Positions 51,025 to 64,000 of a stretch of 64,000 nt of DNA are shown here, piece by piece; position 1 is the stretch's first letter, and every line of letters begins with the position of its first letter. The position numbers were made by a program, and so were the translations under genes. The stretch spans positions 5,833,001 through 5,897,000 of the forward strand of contig NC_134679.1 of the NCBI RefSeq assembly GCF_024713945.1, read 5' to 3'. Below the pieces are notes generated by a model. It did no database searches and was not told where the DNA came from. It saw nothing but the letters and a program-made list of their open reading frames with translations. Source of the DNA: Dermatophagoides farinae (taxonomy: Eukaryota > Arthropoda > Arachnida > Sarcoptiformes > Pyroglyphidae).

Positions 51025-51369
51025 AGTGGGGCCAAATGAATATCCAGATCTTTTTTGTTGTTGTTGTTGTTTAATTTGTGTATTAAAATTTTTTCCTTCC
51101 TTTTTTTTTGTTTCGACCGAGAAAAGAATATTCTAAATATTCAACCGCTGCCTTCTTTTTTTTCTGATTCATTCATTTAAATTGCAAAAAAAAAAAAATA
51201 CGCACACACTGCACTTATGGAGTGCCTGAAAGCAATGCACACCAACACACACACACCAGAATTATAGAATTCTAGAAAAAAAAATTTTGCAGAATTGCAC
51301 TTGATATGATGCATAAAGTGCGTGTGTGTGTGTGTGTGTTTTACTTCTGTATTTTTTTTCAATATTACC

Positions 51370-51402
<33 letters not shown>

Positions 51403-51910
51403 CAACACATGCTTTCATCGTCGTCGTTGTTGTGTGTTTCTTTTCATTTGTAAATTTTCATTATTTTTTTTTTGCACAATTCTCAAATGAATGAATAAAT
51501 GAATGAATGGGGTGAAATGGAATGAAATAGAAAAAATTCGTAATTTTAAATTTTATAATGAAAACTACGAAGACGACGAAAACGACAGTACTACTGCTGT
51601 TACATCCGAAATTTAAAATATATATTTGTGTTGAACAAAACAAAACAAAACAGAACAGAACAAAAAAGTTTGTGCCCACTGTCACATTTTCTATTTGTGT
51701 TGCGTTATTCTTATTATTATTATTGGATGAATGAATTTCGTATTCGTATTTCCGTTTTTTTTTCTTTTTGAAAATGCAAAGCGATAAAGTTTTGTATCAT
51801 CATCATCAACATCATCATCAACATGAACATGAACATTGAGTTTGATCCATTGTATCAATTACACACACACATGCACACAGAATCTTGTATGTTTGAATCA
51901 TCAATACAAG

Positions 51911-51912
<2 letters not shown>
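45938..51912. other. Non-coding microsatellite-rich stretch
   Basis: Contains (TG)n near 46106-46125, 47465-47487 and 50436-50454, (AAC)n at 47041-47064, CGT runs near 47142-47151 and 50279-50297, CAT repeats near 48824-48842, ATG near 48919-48940, CA arrays near 48657-48676, 49021 and 49120, (CAA)n at 49822-49841, (TC)n near 50996-51011 and (TG)n near 51373-51401. Reading frames are repeat translations. No gene is supported. Confidence 0.75.

Positions 51913-52000
<88 letters not shown>
51913..52000. repeat. Pure (TC)44 array, 88 bp
   Basis: The longest uninterrupted microsatellite in the window, pyrimidine on the + strand. A second TC array (52180-52204, about 25 bp) lies 180 bp downstream. 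Confidence 0.97.
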
Positions 52001-52003
<3 letters not shown>

Positions 52004-55000
52004 ATCTTTTTCATTGAAAATGCAAATGTTTTTTTTTATTTTCTAGTATCAGTTAGAGTTGGTCGATTTTTTTTTATTGTTATTATTCTTGTTATTCGTA
52101 TTGGAATTGAAAATAAATAGGAAAAAATTATTCGTTATCGAATCTTGTTTACTACTACATAACGACAACAACAAAAAATTCTCTCTCTCTCTCTCTCTCT
52201 CTCTTTTCATTTCCATTTCCATTTAATGATGATGATGATGATGATCATGATTACTATCATCTTGCTAATTAGCCATCATTTGCTAAAAAAAATATACTGC
52301 ATTGCGTTACATCTCTTGTTATAGTATTTACCAAGATGGAAAATAAAAAGCTTTTTTTCCACTATATCTATCGTGTTTTTGGCTGTTGTAAAATAAACCC
52401 ATTTTGATGATCATCAACGAAACATCATCATCATCATCATCAGCAGCAGTTGTAGTAGTAGTAGTTATTTTTATTGGTCTACAAAATTATTTTAAACGCA
52501 TGTGCGTATGCATATGTGTTTTATTCATTTGAATTTATCCAAAAAAAAAAAAAAAATGAATAAATGAATGAAAAAAAAATTCGTTAAGGCTTTTTTTTAT
52601 CTTTCCACACACACACACACACACACACTCTTTCTATTTATCTATATACACAACTTTGATGATGATCCATCTATCCATCCATCCATTTATTTTTCATACT
52701 CTATAAAATGCATACACACACACACACATATTCATTGGTTTACATAATCACTTTTCATTTCATTTCACATTTTATTCCAAATTCATGCACACACACACAC
52801 ACACACATAGTATGTGTTTAGCCCCCTACCCAAAAAAATGAATGAATGAATGAATGATAATCCTTTTTGATTAATTTTTTTTTTCCTTTTTTCTTTTGCA
52901 CACCCTACTCTGAATAAACACACACACAGACACACACATAATGACGATGATGATGATGATGATGAAAAAAATATGCATATATATCTCATATGCAGACACA
53001 TTTTATATATATCTAATAATGATGATGATCATTCATTCATTCAGTTCATTTGAAAATCGAAATTAATGATACGTTTTTTTTTTCTTCATTATTACTCTTA
53101 CTGCTGCTTATTGCTGCTGCTGCGACAAACAAACATTGTGTTGCCGTGTTTTTTTTTCTCTGATCGCTATAGCTTCTTATCTCATCATCGTCATCATTAT
53201 AATCATTATTGATCCCTTGCAATATATACATGTTTAATCTCTTCTTTTTCTCCTTCGGTTTTTTATTGAGGAATGGAAAAAAAATAAAAAAAAAATTCAC
53301 CAGAATTTCATATTGTTGTAGAATTCATAGACATTGTCGGTTGTTTGTTTGTCTATGTCTGTGTTTGTATATATGAGAATATATTGATCTTTGATGTTTT
53401 TTTTTTCACTTTGATAGATTCATTTGATAATGATTAATTTTTGTTTTCTACTCATTTCCCATAGCAAATACAACACTAATTAATTTTTTTTTGCTGTATA
53501 AATTTCTGTTTATCAACTGACCAATGTCCGTTTTTTTTGCTACATATGTTCCATTTTTATTTTTTTCCTTGTTCCATCCATCAATGGATGGTTATTTCTA
53601 ATTAGATCAAACTTTAACTTCCTATTGCTTTTATTATTATTTTTTTTTTTTTGGTTCTCTTTTTTTTCCAATTTGCTTGTTTGACCATCACGCAATCAAT
53701 CAATATATATTTGCATTCATTCATTCATTCATTCATTCATTGATTACTACATTTTGGTCAGGCCAGTTTTCTGTATTTTTTTTTCTGTTCTTGGATTGAT
53801 CAATGACATATTGACATCTTTTACTTTCGATTGACACAATATAGAAACAACAACAACAACAATAATATCCCGATCGAATATGTGTGGTCAAAGAAAATTT
53901 CGGGCCATGCAATTTTTTTTTATCATTTTTTTCTTGATGAAAATAATTTACAAATTTTTTTTTTAATTGAATGAGTTATATGGCGCCACCACCTAGTCAT
54001 AAGGATAATTAATCGTCATTTGTGTTTTTTTTTGCATATGTTCACTGTTGTTGATGGTGAAAATTCTTTAATTTTTTTTTTTTTTTTTTTGATTTGTCAC
54101 TGGTGGTCGAAACTGATGAATATGTGAATTATTCCGAATGTTCAATCAAGCAAAAGAGAATAGAATATTGTCATTGCGATTGCAATTGGATAAATTCGTT
54201 GTTGATGATTTGCTTTTGTGTTCACCGTTTGTCTGTATAGTAGTTTTATTATTATTTTTTTTTTTCTGTACATCAAGCAAAAGCATCCATCTGTCTATGA
54301 TGATGATTGCTGTGCATCTCTGCATACACTGAAAATCATATTGAGAAATGAAATGAAATGAATGAATCCAATCCAATCTAAATGTGAATCCATTGAAAAT
54401 TGGTCAATCTTTTTTTTTCTTATACATTTATTAATTATATTAATAATAATAATAACCACTCACACACTTTGGTTGTTCACACACACACACACACACAATC
54501 ATTGCTTGCTTGCTCATCATTCTGTGTGTGGGGTGGGGGTGGGGGAATTTCTCTCTGTGTTTATGTGTAACAATTCCTGATTCTTTTGCTGCTGATGTCC
54601 AATATATAATAATAGCTTGGCTTGTTTGGCCGATTTGGTTTTTGTTGAATGAATGAATGAATGGATGGATGGCTAGAGTAATTATTTGGATTCTTCATTC
54701 CACTATATATATACTGTATATTTGTTTCAAATAAAACACATACACACACACACATAGACACATCAACCAAGCAACAATCCAAATAGCCAAATGAATGAAA
54801 CTCATCATCATCATCATCATCATCATCATGGATGCGTTAATTCTAATTCTAATTATTTTTTATTATTATTTCATTTTTTTGCTTGGACAAACACACATTT
54901 GTCCATCACCCAAACACACACACACACACCAACCAACCGACCGACCAACCAACCAACATTGACACATGGACAGGCATTTTCATTCATTTATTCTCTCTGG

Positions 55001-56000
55001 TCATCATCAAGTAAAAAAAAAAGAATGAAAATGAAAATGAACAGGACACAGAATAGAAGAATAAAAAAAAGAATACTTGGCTATGCTTTGAAGCTGTAAA
55101 TGTTGTTCGCTTGCTTGCATCATTTTTATTTTTTGTTTCCAAAATGGCTAATAATAATTTCTTCTTCTCTTTCTGTTTGCCCACTGTCATTCATTCATTT
55201 GATTATCGTTTTTTTTTCTTCTCTCTCTCTCGCTCTCTTTAGTTTTTTTTTATTTTATTTCAAATATACATTGTCCATGTGCATTGGATGCGACAAAAAA
55301 AAAATTCACAATTACAATGAGTGGTGGTGGTGGTGGTGGTGGTGGTTCCAGTCATTCACACACCGACAAAAATAAACCTTAAAAGTCAATCTTTTGTTTT
55401 GTGAATTTATTGATTGAGGCTAGGATTTTTTTTCTGTTTGTCTGTGTTTGTTGTTTGTTTGGAATAGAATTTCGGGCTCTGAATGTGTATGTATGTATTG
55501 TCACAATATTCGACTGGACATTCGATCCAATTTCTGTTTTGGTTTGTTCGACAAACATAATTAGAATTTTAATTAAAAAATTTTTTTTTTCGCTGTTACT
55601 TGGGTACATTTACTCATTGTCATCTGCATCATTGCGCTTACATTATTTGTTGTCGATTCTACTTGGTGACATTTTGTTTGTTTGGTTGTGTTCTGTAAAT
55701 GAAAAAAAAAATTTATCCGATAATTTGTTGTTGTTTCAATGACCATCCAACCATTTATATATGCGGATAAGAGAGAGAGAGAGAGATCAATTCATTATCG
55801 ATGGACGATATTGACCAATTGAACTGGTAATCATTTCATGAATAATAATAAAAAAAAATTAAATCAATCAATTAAATGAATCTCACCTTGATCTTTTTTT
55901 GATTTCATTGTAAAAAATTTTATTCTTCACCCCCCCCACACACACACAATTTTATTTCTCATTTGAAGGAAAAAAAACCATGAATGAACTTTTTTTTTGG
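52001..56000. other. Non-coding microsatellite-rich stretch
   Basis: Contains (TC)12 at 52180-52204, ATG/CAT repeats near 52227-52245 and 52423-52441, (TAG)n near 52454-52465, CA arrays near 52606-52628 and 52788-52808, and (CATT)7 at 53714-53741. Further on are a T run near 54069-54090, a G-rich TGGGG block at 54530-54545, CAT repeats near 54805-54828, (TGG)n at 55321-55346 and C8 at 55930-55937. The + frame at 55401-55742 (113 codons) is hydrophobic, T-rich and unrecognised. No gene is supported. Confidence 0.7.
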
Positions 56001-59000
56001 TGGACGAATTTTTTTTTCAGGTGTTCATCAAAAAAAAAACCTTGCATTTTGGTAAATTACCAACACCACCGCTACCACCACCACCACCATTGGCTATTGT
56101 GTTTTTTTTTCGTGAATAAACCACACGGTGTGTGAATGAATGATGAATTCCATTCATTCATTCATTCATAAGAAAAGAGAAAAAAAAACTTTTCGGTCAT
56201 AATTAATTTTCTATATTTTTTTTCTTTTCGTTGTTGTTGTTGTTGTTGAAACCACCGTTGTGTCCATAAAAAAAAGGATTGAACGGAGAAAGGAAAAAAA
56301 AGAGTAGCAAGAAAGCAAACACACACACACACCTCACCACACCACACCACACTATTGTTCACTTGTTCTGATCGGTTCTGATTTTAATTGGACCAATGTT
56401 AAACGATTCCTTTATCCGTTTGAGTTTGTGATTCTTTTTTTTTATTTTCTTGCTGATTTATATATAAGAGATATTGATTCATTTCAATTCCATTCATTCA
56501 TTTTTTTCGTTGTTGTTGTTGTTCATTTTCAATTTTTTTTCATTCACGTTTTTTTTTATTATTTTTTTCTTTCATTTTTAGGCTTCTGATTTTTCGTTTT
56601 TCGTTTTTCGTTTTTCCAATCATCATAAATATTCGTTGAACAACAACCACAACAACAATAAATGGACATGCAAATGTTTTTTGGATGAAAATCATTTCAT
56701 TTTACATTCAATTCGACCAATTTCATGCTGAGAATATATTTATATGTTGATAACGACAAATACCAGAGAGAGAGAGAGCGAAAGAAATAAGAAAAGAAAA
56801 AAAAATTCTGAATCATACCACCACCACCACATCGAACACACCCACTATAAAAACCTCAAAAAAGGTATTTATAATTTGAATTTTTGTTGAATGAAATTTT
56901 TTTTTTGTTTTTTTTTACCTGCTAGTAAACACCCACACTAGCCGGATATGATTAATTTGTCCGGTTATTTTTTGTTCGAGTGTGTGTAGTAACTACTAGT
57001 GCACCTAGTCTAGACATTAATATTGATTATGATGATGATTGTCGTCGATTGTATTTACCGGTTTTTTTTGTTTTGGTTCTTTTGATGATAAAGAAAATGT
57101 CTGGTATTTGTCTATATCCCAGTTTTTTTAGGTTTTGATATTTTGAGTAGTGTCCAATTCATTCATTAATTTTTTTATGGTCTGCGTTTTTTTTTTGGTC
57201 CGGCCAGCCAGTCAGTTAGTTAGTTAGTTATTTCATTTGTTGTTGTTCAATTAGTCAACTTTCTCTCTCTCTCTCACTGATTATTATTATCAATCTAAAT
57301 CACAACAACAACAACAACAACCACCACGACGATTTTTTTTTTGTGACAACACATTCCAAACAGTGAAGAAAAAAAAAAGATTAGTGAAAAACCAACTGAA
57401 TTTTCGGAACGGAAAGAACAAGAAAACAAAACAATAATATATACCCACTGAACAAACAAAACCATTTTTTTACCATTAAAAATAAAAAGTTTCAATTGTT
57501 CACCATGTGATTGTGGCCAAATCTTCTCCATAGTTTTTGGACAACAAAAAAAGAAAGAAAGAAAAAATTAATTGCCATCTGTCTGGGACTAAATCTTTAG
57601 TCTCGTTCTGTGTGTATTTAACATGTATTTGAATTTGACAACATTGATGATCGATAGATAGATAGAGGTCTAAATTGTCATTAGATATTTTTTCTCATCA
57701 TAATCGAACCATATTCAAATTTGTCTTTGATATTTGATCGGTCATGGAATTCCATTCGAATCGAATCATTTTTTGTTTTGTTTTGTTTATTAATTTTCCA
57801 TCTTCAATTTGAGAGGATTATATATATTGAAATGATTATGACGAAAAAATGATTCAAATTTTTTTTTCTCGTTCTTTTGATGTTGTTGCTATGCACTGAA
57901 AAACAAAATTGGTAAAAAAAAATTCCAGTAATCAATCACTTCGACACACACACACAGGTAACACTCTCGTTTAGGCTTCATTCTTTGGACGCCCATTGTG
58001 AATGAGCTAGCTCACACTAAGCTCACGATGAACTAATTGTCATATATTTGGTGATCTGAATCTATGGCCAATATGTCCACTAACATAACCATCAAAAAAA
58101 AAAAAAAAAAAAAATTCAATTGAGAACTAATATTTACTTTCAAACAACCAATGGTATACATATCGTCGATATTTGAGATGAAATGAAATGACCAAATGCT
58201 TGATTATTGATTGTCATTGTTGTCGTTGTTGTTGTTGTTGTTGTTGTTGTTGTCGTTGTCGTACACTTTTTTGGATGATCGGTGGTCTATGTTTGCTTTT
58301 GTTCTTTTTAATAAATTGATTTAAAATGAAAAAAAAGTACCACCATTACCATATACTTTTCAACTGTGTGTGTGTGTGTGTGTGTGTGAAACACACCTGG
58401 CATTTTAATTTTTTTTTCTTTGATTTTTATTTTCAAATATATTGAACCTAGGAGACCTAGGAGTGAATATCTCATCTCTCATTTGCTATTATATATTATT
58501 ATACTAATAAGTTGTTAGCTGAAAAGTGATGGTGGTGGTGTCAGTATGGTTTTAGGGAATGTGGAGGTGGAGAGGTTATCGTTCTTGTTTCAAATGAACA
58601 AAAAATAATCATCATCATCCTTAAATGAATATGTGAATAGGAAGAAGAAATCTTTGAGAGTGAGCATTCATTTCTTCATTTGATCATTTTCATTTCATTT
58701 AAATATTTTTTTTTTCTCTCTGTCATCTAAACAACACAGTTCCCACGAGCAAACAAAAAAAAAACGATAAAAAAAATTTTTAAATTTAAATCTTCAATTT
58801 CTTTCCATCCCACTTGCTCAAACACACACACACCTACCTCTCATCTCCATTAGTTTGATAAATTCAGGTACAAAAAAAAACGACAATATGTTATCGGTGG
58901 TGGTCTATTGTTTTGTCTCAAATGGTAATATTTCTATTCTTAGGTAGTAGTAGTAGTGATCCGTAATTCGTCATTGGTTTCTTCAGCGGTTTTTTTTTCT

Positions 59001-61660
59001 TCATTTTCGTTTTTCGGTATCTTGTTGTGTATGTGTGTGTGTGTTTGTATTCAGGGCTTAAATGAAACAATCAAACACACACAGCACACTCTCCTCATTG
59101 ACCGTTATATATTGACGTTTGGCTTGATATCATAGCGCAAGCTTTTTTCGCTAGCTAGCTATAGCTTCTTCATCGGTTTCTTTTGTTCTTCATTTCCATT
59201 CCATATTTGCCACCGTTTTTTTTTCTCTCTCTCTCTCTCTCTCTCATTGCTTGACATGTCAAATATCACCAATCTATTGTTCATCTATAAAGATCAGCAT
59301 ACATATTTCTGGATTTTTTTTCTTCATTTTCTTTTTTTTCTGCAAATTCATTTCTTACATTTTTTTTATGTTTTGTTTATTTAGTTGGTTTTTTTTTTAA
59401 TTTTCAATTCAATTTATTTGTATATCGATCATAAGATTCTTGAAATTCAATTTTCTAGTTAGAAAGAGAGAGAGAAAGAAAGAAAAAAAATTGATTGATA
59501 ATCTTTAATTGTAATCAGAATCTAGACACATTAATTATACTTATTGATGATCTATTGATGTTTTTTTTGTTTGTTTGTTTTTTTTTCATTATTCTCAATC
59601 ATCATTGTATGTTTTCATTATGATTTTTATTTCGTTTTGTTTTGTTTTGTTTTGTTCCATAGAATATCATTGTGTTTTTCATGATAATAATCAAGTCTCT
59701 AAAGGTTAATTATTAAATATTGATCATCATCATCATCATTATCTCCACCTTTTTTGTCGATCGGCTAATCGATCGATCTGGCCTGTGTGTATGTGTGTGT
59801 ATATGGTATTGATGATGTTTCGTATGACAATTAAAGTTGTTGTTGTTGTTGTTGTTTTTTTTTCAGTTCAAATATTTGAAGCAAATGAACAAAATGTAGC
59901 AATTAGTTTGCTTGAGATATAGAAAATTATCTTGTCGTTGTTATTTCTTTCCATCATCAACTTTGTAATTAACTTTTTTTTTTTGCTTTTGTCCAATCCA
60001 CATTCTCTCCATATAATAATGATGATGATCATCATCATCATTGATGATGAATCACAAATGTTGTGTGAATGGCACCACCAGCGCATCGATATATATCAGG
60101 TTTTTTTGGACCCAGCTAAACAATCGAATGAAAAACAAATCAAATGAAAAAAAAGTAATTTTCAAAATGATCGATTCGATTTGATTTGTAATCATCAGAT
60201 TGAATTGTTTTTTTTTGTTAATGAAAATGAATTTCGATTGATTTATCTCCAAATAAAAATCTGTGTGCCTTGTTTGTTTTTTTTGACGCTTTAAAAATTT
60301 TTTTTTTCGTAACTTATTCAGATTGAAAATTGAAAACAAAGTCCAACCTGATTATATTCCGGCGGCTAGTCTGATTTTCTCCTCTTTGTTTGTTTGTATT
60401 CTGTCCATTATCATCATCATCATCATCATCACATACAGTACCAAAGTCCCGATTTATGATTTTGTCGGCACCAAAAAAAGAGAATCGGTATTCTTTTGTG
60501 TATGTGTGTGTGTGTGTCATTATTATGTTTGTTTCATTCGTTTTTTTTTCAGTTCCCACTAGTTATACACACATACACACAGACAGTTGAATCTAATCAA
60601 CTTTTTTTCTCTTTTGGCTAGTCATCATCATAGATATCTTGCTTAAAGATGTCATCTTTATCATCTCAAACTAGGTCTTTTTTTGCTTGTTTTTTTTTGT
60701 TTTGTTTGTTTGTTGTCTGATTATTAATTTCGTTTGGTTCGTTTTTTTTTCTTTCCATTTCGTTCGATTTGCTTGATTGGTTCACTAGACAACGACAACA
60801 ACAAGTGACCACTCTGCATTGTTAATCTATCGATCGCGTCGTTGGTCCTTATTATTTTGAAACCCGGTAATAAGTTTTTCGTAGTTGTTCAGTTGGGTCC
60901 ATACACACACACAGAGACTTTTTGAGTGGCCAAACATTCGTAATTATTGTAATTATTTATTGAACAATAATTATTTCCACCATTCTATGTCCTCATTTGT
61001 GGTTCTCTACTTATTATAAGGCCAACGAAAACTTTTTTTTTGCAATATTTGTCTTAAAATCTCAGGTCCTTGATTGTGAATCAGAAAAAAAAATTCATTC
61101 CAATGATGTTTGATGGTGGCCGATGTTTGTAATTAGGTGCTTAGTAGGACTAAAAAAAAAATCAGTAATTATTATCATTAAGAGGCGCCAGATTCTCTAA
61201 TATTTGTCTGTACACGTCATGATTGTTGTTGTTGTTGTTGTTGTCATAATCACCTTTCATCTTTTTTTTTATTTCGCTTGCCCCCCACACTTTTTTTTTT
61301 TTTGGTCATGTGCATGTAATCATCATCTTTGTTGTTGACCAGATTGAATGACGAACCATACCAATAAGAAATGCATTTCTTTTTCTTCATTTGATTGACC
61401 CAAAATAAACGTTCTTGTGTATGTGTGTTCGTATTTGAAATTTGAGATATCAAAACCATCGACTGTAATTATTTGACGCGACTGAATATCTACCATTTTT
61501 TTTGTTGATCCTTAGCAATTAAGAATGACTTTCTCTCTCTAATAATAATAATAATAATTTGTAGTAGCGGTTCAATCATAGATAATCTTGGCCTTCTTCT
61601 TCCATTTTTTTTTGGTTCCTTGTTTTTTTTCCAAATCAAACGAATTATCGTGATTCATGA
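56001..61660. other. Non-coding microsatellite-rich stretch
   Basis: Contains (GTT)n near 56229-56248, 56509-56523, 58221-58251, 59837-59855 and 61223-61243, a (CGTTTTT)3 tract near 56590-56616, a CAA tract at 57302-57321, an A21 run at 58094-58114, (TG)n near 58365-58388 and (TC)n near 59225-59246. A 9-bp tandem CCTAGGAGA lies at about 58447, (TTTTG)n at 59635-59655 and CAT repeats near 60410-60431. No gene is supported. Confidence 0.75.
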
Positions 61661-62215
61661 TGACTAGGTCTGTCTATCTTTTATGATCAGTCGTGTTTTG
61701 TTGTTTTATCAAACTTTGAACGATGCTATTATTGAACTGAGATTTTTTTTTTTTCTGATTCTCGTCTCGATAGACTGCTCTCTGGTTCCTTGTATCAATT
61801 TTCATTTTTTTATATTACGATTCTTGTATTCCATTCAAATCGGTGTCAATTACACATTGTATCCAATTGGATTTTTTCTTTCCTACTATGGCTTCAATTG
61901 CAATTAGATTTGTATTGAATTGGATTCTTCGCCATTGGTATCAGGTATCATCAAATAGATGGACCATGAACCATGGATTAATTAGTGATTTTTTTTCTGG
62001 GAAAATTTTTCTCTTCTCTCGTTCCACATATGTTATCCAAAAAAAAAGAAGAAAAAAACGATTATTCATGGCGCACCTAATAATCAAATGATTGATTTGA
62101 AACCTGGATCGAGATGTAGATTCCAAATTATTATTATTATTATCATAGTTCATTCAACTATGATGATCATGATGATTATGATTATGATTATGATAATGAC
62201 AAGATGACATTTTTT
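61661..62215. other. Repeat-poor patch with overlapping open frames
   Basis: This interval has fewer microsatellites than average. On +, 61843-62091 is open for 82 codons and includes MASIAIRFVLNWILRHWYQ followed by CAG/GTATCA, a passable 5' donor at 61945-61950. On -, 61941-62153 is open for 70 codons (LESTSRSRFQINHLIIRCAM). Both are of mixed composition, neither is recognised, and the strand cannot be decided. At most a candidate exon. Confidence 0.15.
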
Positions 62216-64000
62216 TTCCCCAAATAAAATGAATCAAATATACAAAGAAATGAATGACAGTTTTTTCTTTTTTTTGGTTCATTCATTTGTTCACATTTTG
62301 TTTCATTTCCTCTCTATCTTTCGATAATTTTTTTTTTTTGGTTTTCTTCTGTTCTGTTCCAAATGAATATCCCAAATCATATGACAGTTACCGTTTTTTT
62401 TTCTCTTTGCTCTGGTTGATCACCGTGAACATATAGATTATTATTTTTGGCTACTACTACACTACTACTGCTACTAGAAACCAATCAGAACAAAAAAAAA
62501 AAAAAAAACAGTAGCCACACACATACCACCAATGATCAATGATCAATGATTCGATCCTAATCAACATTTTTCTCATTTGAATTTTTTTTTTTTTTTTTTT
62601 TTGCTGCTTCTTTAAACACAATTACAATACGGTACAATGATCTGTATTTTTTTTTCGTTGTTGTTGTCATGACATATCGTGAAATTCAATTCAAACTCAC
62701 TACACTCTGCTTATAATTACAAAATCAAGTTATGTCGTTGTTTTTTAACACATTTTTTTTGGAGCTCTGATTTTTTTTCTTCTTATTCTCCTTGTAATTT
62801 TCCTTTTTGTGATTTTTTTTCTTGACGATATTTGTCAAATGTAACCAAATGACGACGATGACGACGACGATCCAAGTATATGGACAGTATTGTACACCCC
62901 ATATATATATATTCATCAGGTCATATATATATATTGTCATTCAAGAGATTTGTAGCGTCCACCTTTTACTTGATTAGTTAGTTGAGTAGAAAAAAAAATA
63001 CGTAAATTTTCACCAATCTTTCAGTATTAATAAGTGGTCCAGGTGTGTTTTTTTTTCTTTTTCTCTTTTTTTATCTCTCTTGGTGTGTTCATTTCCAAAT
63101 AATGTCCAAAATAAGAAAAAAAAATACGAACATGGAAAACAATTTTCATTGATTATGATGGAAATGTTTGTTACTATCCCCATGTTTCTTCGGTATATGT
63201 GATATGTGCGTACCAAGATCATTTTGGTATGGAACAAAACAAAACAAAACAAAAAAAAAGAAAAAAAAATGTCCATTTTCGTTACCGTTTTTTCTATTGT
63301 CTTTTTATTTCGTCGCTCTCTTTTTTTTCTCTCTCTCTTTTTCTCGGTTTGTTTGTTTCAATCATTCATTCATGTGAATGAAATTTTTTTTTCTCATTTT
63401 TAATCGGTTATCATCTTCTTGTTGACCGATATTGACCTTGGATACCGACTAACGATAATATAAAAGGTTCCAACAAAAAAAAAAAACATTAGCCAAACAA
63501 TCTGATTTGAAGTCGAAACAAAGAAAAAAAATAAAATAAATACTTAATCTTCTAAGGAAAAAGAGGGTGGTGGCAAGAAGGGGGGCGGAAAAGTTCACCT
63601 TGATATTGATAATCATTGACGATGATGATGATGATAATAAAAAACAATCCCATGTTGTTCCTTCTCTTTGCCACCACCACCACCAGTGTGTGTGTCTTTG
63701 ATACGACGATTTACTTCGGTGTTATTTATATAAATCGAGCAAAATGCAAAATGCAGAAAAAAAATTATATAATTAATTTAATGGCATTCAACCGAGCAAA
63801 GATTCATTGCCGATTGGCAATGAAATAATAAAAAAAAGGTGTAGGAAAATTTGTTAAGATTTTTTTCTTCTTTTTTTATTCTTCTTATTCACCGATCATT
63901 TAGTGCACTGAATACCTGGTGTGTGTGATTTGGGTTGGTATTACCAAATAACTGAACACCAACGTGTTTTTATAACGGTGTTGGTGGTGATGATGATTGT
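62216..64000. other. Non-coding microsatellite-rich stretch
   Basis: Contains T runs near 62331 and 62581-62602, an A run near 62491-62507, (GAC)-type repeats near 62851-62869, TA repeats near 62902-62910 and 62924-62934, (AAAAC)n near 63235-63252, a G-rich block at about 63563-63590, ATG repeats near 63620-63635 and a CCA run near 63671-63684. No gene is supported. Confidence 0.75.

Noticed and set aside
51913-52000. Array considered as CRISPR or satellite
   Set aside because: Pure dinucleotide with no spacers; no CRISPR-like repeat-spacer pattern anywhere in the window.

Overview
This 64 kb window looks like non-coding nuclear DNA from a eukaryote. It is strongly A+T-rich, roughly 70% by eye. 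It is saturated with long poly-T and poly-A runs, with (TG/CA)n, (TC)n, (ATG/CAT)n, (GTT/AAC)n, (ATTC)n and (TTTTG)n microsatellites, and has almost no long open reading frames. I saw no bacterial or phage architecture, ribosome-binding sites, tRNA, rRNA or CRISPR array. The texture resembles what I know of astigmatid mites (the house-dust-mite group). That assignment is an inference from base composition and repeats only, with no diagnostic gene behind it.

The one clear biological object is at 18374-19759. It is a ~1.4 kb element bounded by long inverted repeats: the left arm is ~0.4 kb, the right arm ~0.27 kb, and they share a 56-bp identical block. Copies of a GTAAGTCTATG motif lie inside both arms. 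The core, read on the minus strand, holds a decayed open reading frame with three consecutive CCHC zinc knuckles. Their internal and linker spacing matches the ORF1 (gag-like) proteins of I/Jockey-type non-LTR retrotransposons. A piece of a retrotransposon therefore appears to sit inside a terminal-inverted-repeat or foldback element. This composite is the most interesting item in the window.

Layout: 1-18.4 kb is microsatellite DNA with a few short coding-like islands. The best is an exon-like block at 12058-12153, with good splice consensus at both ends. The composite element occupies 18.4-19.8 kb. From 19.8-64 kb the sequence is again microsatellite DNA. It contains a 47-codon coding-like island at 25513-25656, a cluster of five AGTTCCTRA motifs at 28051-28286, three very long pure (TC)n arrays at 35.9, 41.5 and 51.9 kb, all with the pyrimidine strand on +, and several perfect palindromes or hairpins.

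No host gene could be recognised. On the + strand, GTT tracts outnumber AAC tracts two- to three-fold and long T runs outnumber long A runs. This would fit the window being mostly intron of one or more +-strand genes, but it is not proof. All short ORFs listed are low-confidence candidates, because ORFs of 40-80 codons arise by chance in sequence of this composition.
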